From the NCBI GenBank assembly GCA_033026295.1, contig JAUPFM010000112.1, positions 36,027-100,026 on the forward strand: a stretch of 64,000 bases of DNA, written 5' to 3'. Each line of letters begins with the position of its first letter. Within the stretch, counting starts at the first letter, position 1. This document shows positions 1-10,900 of the stretch, piece after piece. The translations under genes and the position numbers were made by a program. Source of the stretch: Channa striata. Its lineage: Eukaryota > Chordata > Actinopteri > Anabantiformes > Channidae. The notes beneath the pieces were generated by a model. The model was not told where the DNA came from. It did not search any database and worked only from the letters and a program-made list of their open reading frames with translations.

Positions 1-3000
1 TTCCTCCCTGTGAGACACTGATTCTACCCAGTGTGGAAAAACCAACATGTTGTGTGGTCAGAGGATCAGAGGATTTATCACCTCTGTACCAGAGATATGT
101 CCAACCAGATGATGGGTTCACAGAGCAGCTCAGGGTCACGCTGCCTCCTACTGGAATATCACTGCTGTCAGCTCTTATTTGGGCCTTTGGTTCAGCTGAT
201 GTTGAGTTTAGAACAAACCCATCAAAACATAATTACTGTCACTATTAATGACGACAATTTAAATAAATAGAAAGAAAATGACTTTATCCATCCTATGTGT
301 AGCCAATGTTCACCAATAATGAATAAAAAATTTAGATGCACGTTGAATAAAATGTCAGCTGTAGCCAAAACTAAATATGACAGAAACAACTGCATCATAA
401 TACACCACTGCACTAATAAATGTTAAACCAAAGAAGAACTCATGTCACCACCACTGTAAATCTGAGACCTGCTGGGTTTTCTGCTCACAGTGAACTTAGT
501 GGAAACAAAGTTACAGTATGTTTACTGTGATTATTTCTTGCATTTCTTATATTGGATTTTGATGTGATCGGTCACATGACAGGAGGAAGAACTAGTTATA
601 GTTAACTAGGTCGGGATTTGTTTATAGAAAATGGTTTTAATTATATTTCATTATATGCATGTGTGTGAGATTTATTTTAAATAATTTACCTTTTTTAACA
701 TCATAACTGAGCTATGATCAAACAACAATTACTAACCTCATGCAAAGTGATTCACTACTCTACTTATTCAGACTTACTCCCTTTACTGCATTTCTCCATA
801 ATTTGTTTATTTAATGAAAACAACTGTATTAATGAACTTGATGAATGAAGACAGGACAGATGTACATATATTTAAAAAATTGCATTAGATTTTCCAACTT
901 ACATGCTACAGTCAATGTGACGGCATCACTCCACTGTGTAAAGAAAGAGTTTCTGCTCCCTCTACATCTGTAGTTTCCACTGTGGGACTCAGTAGCTCTG
1001 ATGATCATAAATTCCTTCTGATTTCCACGTGTGTTGTAGTTGTTTCCCATCCATTCATACTGTAAGTCAGTGTCTCCACCTCCCTGGATCTCACATGTGA
1101 GAGTGACGCTCTCACCTCTGAATATCTGATTCCAGTTGGGCTGCAGGGTCACAGATACTCTGGCAGCTGTTCACATCAAAAACACAGTAAGAGTAAAATT
1201 ATAATCACCAGAATAAACTTATTTGTAATAATTTGCAAGGGCATTATTCATGTTCAGCCCTGTTTAGTACATTTATTAAGAAAATAAATTTCATTATAAG
1301 AGCTGTAAGAACTAAATCAGTAAAATTAGGGATAAAAATCTAACGTTGTGGTAAAAAAGTTCTTTAGCAATTTCATTCAAAAATTAAAACTCATGATCAC
1401 CACAAGCAAAGGATACTCTAGATTGCATAGCATAGTCCTCCAGTGCAACAGCAAGGAACCTTTATGTAGGTTCATGTCTTCGTGTCTTTTACCTCCCACA
1501 TAAAACAAATCTTTAGAACTAGTTCTGAAGATTCTAAAAATAGAAATGGAACTTTTCTATCTATTGGTACCAAAGCGCTTTATGCTGAAATCCCAATCGG
1601 ACAAACATTGATGGGGGAAAACGTGATCTGCACTCACAAGAAGAAACTATGCTGGGATACAGTGTCTTGCTCCAGGCCACTTACACATGTGACGGTAGTA
1701 ACCAAAGCTTTTTTGGAAGCTTCCTAAAAATGACTCAGCTCCCAAAATGATTCAGACCTGGACAAACCCCGAACACAACTGAACATGTTTTATCTTAGAC
1801 TGGTCTCCACTCCCCCGACCCACAAAGCTGGCAACAACCTAGACCTCGTTCTGATCCAGAACTGCACTGTGGACGACGCTGCTTTCACTCTTCCGCATTT
1901 GTTCGATCACTTCTTCATTCAGCTCACAGTCTTCATCCCTACACCGTCACATTCTCCTACCGCACTGGTTATATTCTGTCTTAACCTCAGATCTCTCAAC
2001 CCGGAACGGTTCTCTTCGCTGGTTTCTGTAACGCTGCCTTCTTTCCACCCTCGACACAGACGTGGCCACCGACAGGCTCTGCAATACGCTTTCATCCTGG
2101 CTGGACAGTCTCTGCCTGACAACCTCTGGACATGCTCGCCCTTCAGCTTCCAACTCTTCACTAACAAGGTGGCAGCCATCAGCTCCCAGTCCTCTCCACC
2201 AGATGACATCCAGCTATCTACATCGAGTGACGCATCACGCTTCACATTCTCAACCCTGTCAGAGACGATGTATCCACTCTGCTGTCTGGATTCAATCCCC
2301 TCCACCCTTCTTCAAGCTCTTGTACCTACACTAATACCAACCATTACACAGATCATCAACGCTTTCCTACCTCGTTCAAGCAGGCCCAGATTACGCCCCT
2401 GTTGAAGAAGCCTTCTCTTGACCCCTCCCTTGTGGAGAATAATAGCTCAACATCTCTAAGACTGAAGTTCTAGTCTTCCCAGCCAAACCTTCAACACAAC
2501 ATCAGCATCAACATTGGATCGGCCAGAAATCCATGGAACACATCGCCTAGGTCTATAGGTTGTGTAGATTTGCTCTCCACAACATCAGAAAGATCAGACC
2601 CTACCTGTCTGAGTACACAATCCATATCCTTGTGCTGGTATTGATCATATCTCGTCTGGATTACTACAATCCACTGTTGATGGAGTTACCAGCATGCATG
2701 ACCAAACCCCTGCAGATGATCCAAAATGCGGCAGCACGCTCTTCAGATCTCAACACTGGCTTCCTGTGGCTGTAAGGATTAAGTTCAAGGCTCTGTCTCT
2801 TGCCTACAGAGTGGTCAACTGTACGGCTGCATTATAAGATGAAAACAAACTGCAGGTCCGCAAATAGTTTTTTCTTGTTTTTTGTAACATATTGTCCCAA
2901 ATCACACATTTGTTTTCAGGAAAGGAAAAAAAATCTTTGATCCTGTTCATTGTTTCAGGATATTCTATTAGCTGTTTCAGCAAAAAGAAAAAAAATTTTT

Positions 3001-4460
3001 TTTTGTTAAATTTACCTTTGTATTCACATCTTACAATAAACATGAATAGAACGAATTAATAAGGCTGTTGGTTGGTAAATATGGTAAAACACTGATGACT
3101 CACCTGAAACATGTAAAGAGACGTTGTTGCTGCTCTTTGTAATATATGATTCTATGTGACGACCAAAGCACTGGTAAACACCACTGTGGCCTGTAGAAAG
3201 ACTTGATAATGTGAAGAGTTTATGTAAATTATACTGAAGAAATTCTCGACCGTCTCTGTTGATTCTATAAAACCAGTCAGTGTCTTTTCCTTCCTTCATG
3301 TCACATATGAAGGTCACTGACTCTCCAGTAAAAAACATGGACCAGCTGGACTCAAGGGTCAGAACAGCATCTAAAAGCCGACAACACAACAGTTAGAAAC
3401 ATAAAACATTATTAATACGAATGTTTTAATTACAATATGTGAGGAAAGATAAAGTATAAAATCTGAGCTAGAAAAACATGCATGAATTGTAGATTCAACT
3501 TATTAGGGTTATTTCTATTAAAGCAAAGAACAATGTCAGTATGTCACTGCTGCACCATGAAACAAAACTGAACAGACTAAAAATCAGAAGATTAAAATAT
3601 GATTGTGACTATGAAGTGATCTAGAAATCTGCTCATAATATGAATATGAATTTTTAAAAGTCTGATATTTTAGCTGTCCTTCTTTTTAAACTACTGTAAG
3701 TTAAACTGTGTATTTCAATTCTATATACAGTAAATATCATCACAGTCAATTTGGGGAGACAGGACATGTGGGGACACGTTCAGCAGCTTTGACATCAACA
3801 CTACATGCTGCGTGCAGTTCTGTTCACAGCATAATATTATGTCCAAAACATTAGAATCCTGTATGAAAGTTATACTCTGCTCTGTGAGGGTCAATGCAGC
3901 ACTCTTTCTTCAGTGCTATTAAAGAAAAATTTGGGCACAAATCTGATCATTTCTGTTTATAAATGAAGCATAATGTTACAAAAACTATATCATATGAGCA
4001 CAGAGGCTCTCATGTTAAAATATTATACTGCTTATAATATTATATTAGCTTGAAGCAAAAAGAAAAGGACAATTGTTACCTTGTGTATTTCCGTAGATGA
4101 GTTGGGTTGACACTGAAATAAAGTTTAAAATCATCAGACATCATCAATCTGACAGCAACTCAAAATCATAATCAACAAATTTTATGAGTCACCATTATTG
4201 GAAATATATTTTTTCAATGTATTTACAATTTTTAAATTATTTACATTCAAAATCTACTTTAGCTAAGAGCGAAAACTGTACAAGCATTGGTCATAGATAA
4301 TTGTTCTGTTATGTATTTAACAAAAATTAACAACCACCATGATACTTATTAATTATCATGTTAGAAAACACGAGTTTGTGTGTGAAAGTCAATAGATTGA
4401 TAGAAAGTGACTGATGTACTCACAGAATAATGACAGTACACAGAACAACGTGTGTCCCAT
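1..4460 (-). CDS. Gene A: multi-Ig Fc receptor-like gene, 5' part, leaves the window at the left edge
   Basis: Exons seen on the minus strand: leader 4424-4460 (37 nt, starts MGHTLFCVLSLF), second leader exon 4080-4112 (33 nt), first Ig domain 3104-3370 (267 nt; V-T-F-I-C and G-V-Y-Q-C cysteine strands), a PNW-type Ig exon 903-1166 (264 nt; C-E-I-Q-G-G-G and S-G-N-Y-R-C-R-G) and the start of a third Ig exon from 195 to the left edge (V-T-L-S-C-S-V, W-Y-R-G-D). All junctions are phase 1 with GT/AG ends, and every visible exon is open. By similarity it is a type I leukocyte-surface receptor of the teleost FCRL/LITR kind. No membrane or tail exon is visible, so its signalling type is unknown. 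Compared with gene C, the KPxx-type exon that should follow the first Ig domain is missing, and LINE debris lies there instead. The acceptor of the third Ig exon has changed from AG to AT, with an in-frame AG three bases downstream. Confidence 0.75.
196..902. other. Gene A intron, no gene seen
   Basis: AT-rich intronic sequence between two Ig exons. Parts (about 640-740) resemble 24330-24420 in gene B's first long intron, so they are shared ancestral intron sequence. No open exon-like stretch or recognisable repeat was found. Confidence 0.5.
1475..1545 (+). mobile_element. Short L2-like LINE fragment
   Basis: A short stretch (TTTTACCTCCCACATAAAAC followed by AAATCTTTAGAAC) closely matches the L2 copy at 52697-52735. 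It is only a few tens of bases, with no coding capacity. The flank 1385-1463 matches 24210-24310, so the fragment sits inside shared intron sequence. Confidence 0.4.
1740..2828 (+). mobile_element. CR1/L2-superfamily LINE remnant (endonuclease and RT C-terminal pieces)
   Basis: Translation gives a degenerate endonuclease C-terminus (T-H-K-A-G-N-N-L-D-L-V near 1812, then F-D-H-F-F-I). A later segment (2560-2780) has the reverse transcriptase tail pattern I-S-R-L-D-Y-Y-N and L-Q-M-I-Q-N-A-A-A-R. The RT core is missing between the two. The 2490-2525 stretch recurs in reverse at 31660-31700, so both are the same family. It is dead: frames shift and the core is deleted. It lies antisense to gene A at the place where gene C has an extra Ig exon; homology with gene C resumes at about 2829. 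Confidence 0.7.
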
Positions 4461-4603
4461 CTTCACATGCAGAGCAACACTGTCTCTCTGCTGTTTGTCC
4501 TTTACATTAAAACATGTAACACAGCAAAGACACAAACAACAAAGACAAGTTATGTTTTATAGAAATGCATCAGAAAAAGTGCAGCCTCTCTGTTCTTCCT
4601 TCC

Positions 4604-4673
4604 CTTTTATGTGACACACAGTCATCTACCACAGTTTTAACCACATCATATTTACTGCACGTTCACACTTCCT
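4604..4673 (-). promoter_or_regulatory. Gene A candidate core promoter: TATA-like ATAAAAG and Ets/PU.1-like AGGAAGTG
   Basis: On the minus strand, ATAAAAGGGAAGGAA begins at 4610, about 150 bases upstream of the leader ATG. AGGAAGTG lies at 4666-4673. The same arrangement is present upstream of gene C (58295-58365), and the ATAAAAGGG part upstream of gene D. GGAA-rich elements of this kind are typical PU.1/Ets sites in myeloid genes. The assignment is by motif only, and no start site is known. Confidence 0.4.
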
Positions 4674-4989
4674 GTTCACCACTAAAATACATTTGCTTGT
4701 TTTAGTTTTTTTACTGGTCCATAAACAAAATCAAAAAATGATATTAAGCAAATATATTTTTCACATTTATGGAATATAAAACCATTGAATTCCATCCTAT
4801 TACATCCTGCAGCCTAATGTTTGTTACTGTTGTGTTCATACGGAAACATACAATGACAGTATTTTTAAAATGTGTTTAAATCTTTAAAGAATCATCTGTC
4901 AATTCACGTTTATTTTAAATGGGATTGAAATTAAACCATGAGGCGTCTCAAACAGCCCCATCATTAGACAAAACACATCATTAAAGAAA

Positions 4990-5310
4990 ATACTGACATC
5001 GTCACTGTTTAAACGTTTGCTCAGCCTGAGATTTCTACACTGTGTATTTCCTCCTTTACATCGGTGACAGCTTGTGGTCTTTCCTGATAGTTGTGGATGA
5101 GACACTTTATTTTCTCAGGGGGTAAAACTGCCCATTGTTCTTGGCAAACAGCCTCCAGCTCATGTAAATCCTTGGGCTGCCGCTCCAGCACCGTCACTTT
5201 TTCTCCTGTAGCCATTGGCAGGTCAACTCGGCCTTGTGGTTTGGATCATTGTCATGTTGGAATGTCCATGTGTCCCACGTGCAGCGTCCGTGACGATCGG
5301 TGCAAATCGT
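4990..5310 (-). mobile_element. Tc1/mariner transposase C-terminal fragment
   Basis: Minus-strand translation reads like the end of a fish Tc1 transposase: F-Q-H-D-N-D-P near 5265, then V-L-E-R-Q-P-K-D-L and L-P-P-E-K-I-K-C-L-I-H-N-Y-Q-E-R-P (about 5075-5200). The catalytic DDE core, the terminal repeats and most of the ORF are absent. It abuts a truncated Ig exon of gene D at about 5310, so insertion or a later deletion cut that gene. Confidence 0.75.
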
Positions 5311-5774
5311 CCTCCAGTAAAAAACATGGACCAGCTGGACTCAAGGGTCAGAACAGCATCTAAAAGCCGACAACACAACAGAGTTAGCAACATAAAACAT
5401 TATTAATATGAATGTTTTATTTACAATATGTGAGGAAACATGAATTGGAAAGTAGTAAGTAAAAAATGTAAAAAAAAAAAATGCAGAAGTTGTAGATTCT
5501 TCTTCAACTCAGTTTAATAAAACCGTAAATTTACCTTCAGTATGTCCATAATAGAAAGAGATCAACACTAACAAAGACAGAAAGTCAGAACATCAACAGT
5601 GACCACAATAAAGATCTGGACTTTCCTTAATGGAAATGAAGTACTGTCAATACATATAATATTGCAAATTAGTGTAACTTAAAAAAATCTGTTCAATGAG
5701 AACAAACATTTATTTCATAAATCAGGGATTTACTCACAGACAAACTCCAACACACAGAAGAAACTGTATCCCAT
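5310..5774 (-). pseudogene. Gene D: truncated receptor 5' end (leader, second leader exon, start of first Ig exon)
   Basis: The leader exon 5738-5774 is exactly 37 nt (starts MGYSFFCVLEFV) with a GTGAGT donor. The second leader exon 5535-5567 is exactly 33 nt with AG/GT ends. Both match the lengths and phases in genes A, B and C. The first Ig exon begins at 5359 with the same V-L-T-L-E-S-S-W start but ends after about 17 codons where the Tc1 fragment starts. Nothing downstream completes the domain, so as a gene it is broken. The leader and second exon could still serve as an alternative 5' end for gene A, which lies 1.3 kb downstream in the same direction (inference). Confidence 0.65.
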
Positions 5775-5910
5775 TCTCACATCCGGCACAGTCAAAGTCT
5801 TTTTAAAAAGACAAAAGTGAGACGGTAGAAAACAGAAGTTTCATTTCATGTAAAAGCTTTACCAAAAACATGTTCTCCAACTTCTCCTTTTGATTTGCCC
5901 ATGTTTCCTT

Positions 5911-5919
5911 CCCTTTTAT
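5911..5919 (-). promoter_or_regulatory. Gene D TATA-like ATAAAAGGG
   Basis: ATAAAAGGGAAGGAA on the minus strand, about 140 bases upstream of the gene D leader ATG. It is the same motif and spacing as in gene A, so the promoter of the broken gene may still be intact. Confidence 0.35.
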
Positions 5920-6439
5920 CCGACTGGGTTTGTCCACGATATTCTTTACTTTCACAATGATATCTGTAAACTTTCAAATCATGACTGTTAGCAAAACGTC
6001 CTAATTTCAGTAAGATAATTTAAGATTTTATTCCATATGTGTATATTTTAACCTTTTACTTCTTCTACTAGTTTCCTTGGTGTGAAGCAGTAAAACCCTT
6101 TTTTCCATTAAATTATTTGAACTAGAGGAACAATGATACTGTTTGAAAATGAAAGCCAGTCAGCTGACTTGGGGATGAGGGATAAGTCTCAACCTCAAAA
6201 CTAACTGGTCATATAATGCAGTGCTTAAGGGGACAGATAGAAAGTGGTGGACGGGTCAAATGATTTCACATCTTGCACATACACATTTCTACTTCATTTC
6301 TGACTCACACTAGCTGCGGAACTGAAAAAGGAATTGTTTCACGAACAGAATGAGCACTGGAAAGTTACTGCCACATTTTACTGTAATCTGTGTATGAAAT
6401 ACATTTTTCCAAATTAGTTTCACACAGCAGTGAATTAAA

Positions 6440-6910
6440 CGTTTCCAGCTCATCATGACATTCAGATCAGTCTCACGATCCACTGAAAAAATCCTTTGGA
6501 CCCCTCCTGCCCCTGTAATTTATTCCGATCATTATAATGGATCTGAATTCTGGATTTTGGACATTGGGTTGCAGGTTTACATTAAAGTTTTGGATCAGAC
6601 AGAGTTTTTGTGTCTCCCTCCTGCCTTCTCTCTTACAACTGGCGTCGTCCGACTCACCTGCTCAGCTTCTCCATCACAGCCACAAACCTGCCACTCGCCA
6701 GTTGGACTCATCGCTCTCTCACAACCTTCCCCATGCTCATCAGCCCTCCGGAGTATTCATTCCTTTATTTCTGCTTCCTTGTCAGCATTCCCTTTGTTTT
6801 GTCACTCATTAAACTTTGTGTTCTGTGTTGTCATGAGAGTCCAGCAGTCCCTCTGGAGCTGCTTTCCCAGCCCTGACCGGCCCAACCCATCATCACATTA
6901 AAATTGTTTT
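6440..6910 (+). repeat. Unclassified interspersed repeat (retroelement-like tail)
   Basis: C/T-rich sequence unlike the AT-rich surroundings, with short overlapping frames and no recognisable domain. The composition and the ATTAAACTTTGTG stretch near 6809 recall fish retroelement ends. Family not identified. Confidence 0.3.
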
Positions 6911-6969
6911 AACCTTACAACAGCATCAAGCTCTTATTGAACCCCATGAATCTAAAGTGTTAGATAATA

Positions 6970-7140
6970 ATACACCAATAACTGGCGGCCTGGGACGTCA
7001 GTGGGTGGAGCACCAGGCTGGGATGCAGAAGATCCCAGTTCAAAACCCATCCCCCACATCAGGTCTATCCTTGAAGAAGACATGCGGTACCAGCTCCTCA
7101 AGCTCCCCACTGACATGCAGAAAACTAATTCCACTGTGAG
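6970..7140 (+). repeat. tRNA-like SINE remnant
   Basis: A box-A-like GTGGGTGGAGCACCAGGCTG is followed by a box-B-like AGTTCAAAACCC, with the spacing of a tRNA-derived SINE head. It is degenerate and is not a functional tRNA gene. Confidence 0.45.
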
Positions 7141-7948
7141 ATGTATGAGTAAATGCATATGCTCCAATTAAGATTCTATTTTATTGTGTATTTATAAAGC
7201 ACAATTCATACATGAAGCAACTCAAAGTGGTTTACAGACAATGCCAGCCATAGGTTTAAAAATTGTGCTGATGATGTTTTTTAACACTTGAAAAAATTTC
7301 TTTCTATGTCCTATGATACTATGATATTATTCCTCCACATACATACGTCATGTGGACAAACTGTTTGGTTTGTGTAACAGGGTTCTTGGTCACGTAACAA
7401 TACTGAGTGTTGTTTGTGTTCAGGGAGCGACCATTAGCGTAACACCAAATATTCTAACTATGATAAATTTAGTTTATTTTGGTTTGTCTGGCTGAGAACA
7501 GCCAGGAAAGGTCCCAACGCTCCTGATGGGGCCAGAGGGAAGTTACTGCTGGATGTGTTGATGCAATTCTTCTGCATTTTTTTGCACAAAATTTGAAAAA
7601 AAGAAAAACATTAAAATCACAAAAAATACAAAAGGCGTGAACCTCAATACAATGGACATGTAAGCAGGATATGTAGAAGAAAATTAATTTGCAATAAACT
7701 GTTGCATATGTAATTTAGAGGCTGAATAAAAGTTTCCTACTAATATTTTACAAAATACCTACTAATAATGAAATTAAACAGTAAACAAACAGGCTAGAAA
7801 AACATGTAAGAATATGCCCTGCTTCATGCTAAAGTATTTGATATTAAACTTATGTACAGTGTATGTGTTTGCTCACATAATTCATTAAGACATTAACAAA
7901 CAAAAGAGAACATGCTTAGCAGAAATTCACACACTGGTTTTCTTTTCT
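7141..7948. other. Presumed 3' UTR/flank of gene B, nothing else seen
   Basis: AT-rich sequence just downstream (minus strand) of the gene B stop codon. No exon, repeat family or long frame was recognised. The polyadenylation site cannot be fixed from sequence alone. Confidence 0.35.
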
Positions 7949-10900
7949 TCACAGACCTGGAAGAAAAGCACAAAAGATGAGGAGTAGATTTCTGACAATA
8001 TCACGACTTATATCCCATTTAATTATATGTAGATTAAATTCACATTCTGCTACATGGCAGCATTCTTACCAAAAGCTGTTCTTGGTTTAACATCAGAATA
8101 AAGAGGTTCATCAGTTGCTGCAGCGGAAGATTTTTCTATAAATGGAAAGATGATTCATTTGAAATATATTTGAAGTTTTCATTTCAAATTTATTCACAAC
8201 AGAAAATAATTTTACGGCACATCACATAATAAAGTGAGCTGAACATGAGCTTTCAGCTTTCCACAAAATAAACATTCATAAAAAGACTACTACTACTCTT
8301 TGGGCTTTTCCCATCAGGGGTCGCCACAGCGAATCCCCGTTTCCACTTCACTCTATCCTGGGCATCTTCCTCTCTGACACCAGCTAACCTCATGTCCTCT
8401 GTCCTCTGTTATATCTCCTCTTTGGTCGTCCTCTTGCCCTCTTGCCTGGCAGCTCCATCTCCAACATCCTTCTACCAATAAATTCACTATCCCTCCTCTG
8501 CACATGTCCAAACCATCTCAATCTGGCCTCTCTGACTTTGTTACTAACACAGGAAACACGCGCTGTCCCTCTGATGAGCTCGTTCCTAATTCTGTCCAAC
8601 CTTGTGACTCCTAAGGAGAACCTCAACATCTTCATCTCTGCTGCTTCCATCTCTGCCTCTTGTCTCTTTCTCACTGCTACTGTCTCTAACCCATAGAGCA
8701 GAGCTGGTCTCACCACTGTCCTGTACACCTTTCCTTTGAGTCTTGCTGACACTCTTCTGTCACACAACACTCCTGACTCTTTCCTCCACCCATTCCAACC
8801 CGCCTGTACTCGCCTCTTCACCTCTTTTCCACACTCCCCATCAGACTGAACTGATGACCCCAAGTACTTAAACTCCTGCACCTTCTTCACCTCAGCCCCC
8901 TGTAACCTCACGCTTCTACCTTGCTCCCTCTTGTTTAGACACATGTATTCTGTCTTGCTACGACTGACTTTCATGCCTCTTCTTTCCAGAGCAAACCTCC
9001 ACCTCTCCAGCTGTTCCTCCACCTGCTCTCTACTCTCACTGCAAATCACAATGTCATCTGCAAACATCATTGTCCAGGGAGATTTCTGTCTGACCTCATC
9101 TGTCAACCTGTCCATCAGCATAGCAAACAAGAAGGGACTCAAAGCCGATCCTTGATGTAGTCCCACCTCCACCTTGAATTCCTCTGTCTGACCTACGGCA
9201 CATCTCACCACCGTCATGCTTCTCCCATACATGTCCTGGACTACTCTGACGTACTTCTCTGCCACTCCCGACATCCTCATACAGTACCACAGCTCCTCCC
9301 TCGGCACCCTGTCATACGCCTTCTCTAAATCCACAAAGACACAATGCAGCTCCTTCTGACCATCTCTGTACTTTTCCATCAACAACCTCAAAGCGAAAAT
9401 GGCATCAGTGGTGCTCTTACGGGGCATGAAACCATACTGCTGCTCACAAATCTCCACCTCCTTCCTAAGCCTGGCTTCCACTACCTTTTCCCACAGCTTC
9501 ATTGTGTGGCTCATCAGCTTTATCCCTCTGTAGTTGCTGCAGTTCTGCGTGTCACCCTTGTTCTTAAAGATCGGCACCAGAACGCTTCTCCTCCATTCCT
9601 CAGGCTTCTTCTCACTCTCTAAAATCCTGTTAAACAGACCTGTCAGAAACTCCACTGCTGGCTCTCCTAGACACTTCCACACCTCCACAGGTATGTCATC
9701 AGGACCAACAGCCTTTCCGCTCTTCATCCTTTTCAGAGCCTTCCTCACCTCATCCTTTCTAATATCTGCTATTTCCTGCTCCACAACATCCACATCTTCC
9801 TCCCTTCTTTCCCTGTCATTTTCCTCATTCATCAGCTCCTCAAAATACTCCTTCCATCTTCTCTGCACACTCTCCTGGCTTGTTAGCACCTTTCCATCTC
9901 TGTCTTTAATCACCCTTATCTGTTGCACATCTTTTCCATCTCTATCTCTCTGTCTGGCTATCCTGTACAAGTCCTTCTCTCCTTCCTTTGTGTCTAACCT
10001 GTCATACAGCTCATCGTAAGCTTTCTGTTTGGCCTTTGCCACCTCCCTCTTCACTCTGCGCTGTACTTCCTTGTACTCCTGTCTACTTTCCTCAGTCCTT
10101 TCTACATCCCACTTCCTTTTAGCTAACCTCTTCCTCTGGATGCAGTCCTGTACTTCCTCATTCCACCACCAAGTGTCTTTATCATCTTTCCTCTTACCAG
10201 ATGACACACCAAGCACCTTCCTACCTGTTTCCCTGATTACCTCTGCTGTAGTTTCCCAGTCATCTGGAAGCTCTTCCTGACCACACAAAGCCTGTCTCAA
10301 CTTCTGCCTGAATTCCTCACAAGTTTCTTCATTCTTTAGCTTCCACCACTTGGTCTTCTTTTCTGTCTTTTCTCTCTTCTTCTTCCTGACCACCAGAGTC
10401 ATCTTACATGTGGTGCTGTCTGGCTACACTCTCTCCTACCACCACTTTACAGTCACTAACTTCTCTCAAATGACCTCGTCTACATAGGATGTAGTCCACC
10501 TGTGTACTCCTACCTCCACTCTTGTATGTCACTCTATGTTCCTCTCTCTTCTGGAAGTAAGTGTTAACTACAGCCATTTCCATCCTCTTAGCAAAGTCCA
10601 CTACCATCTGTCCTTCTGGATTCCTTTCCTTAACACAAACCCGGCCATCAGCTCCTCATCACCTCTCTTCCCCTCACCAACATGCCCATTGAAGTCTGCT
10701 CCAACAACTACTCTCTCTCCTCTGGGGATACTCTCTACAACCTCATCAAACTCACTCCAGAACCTCTCCTTCTCTTCTAACTCACAGCCAACTCGTGGAG
10801 CATACCCACTGACTATACTACTAATACTACGGGCTTTGCTGCCCTTCCACCTCGTCTCCTGCACACACAGTACATCTACCTTCTTTGTCTCCATCATGTC

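Noticed and set aside
1785..2405. 206-codon plus-strand frame as a possible host gene
   Set aside because: It reads as a degenerate LINE endonuclease C-terminus continuing into other LINE pieces.
6970..7140. Possible tRNA gene
   Set aside because: Box-like motifs are present, but the cloverleaf is not supportable and the copy is degenerate; called a SINE remnant.
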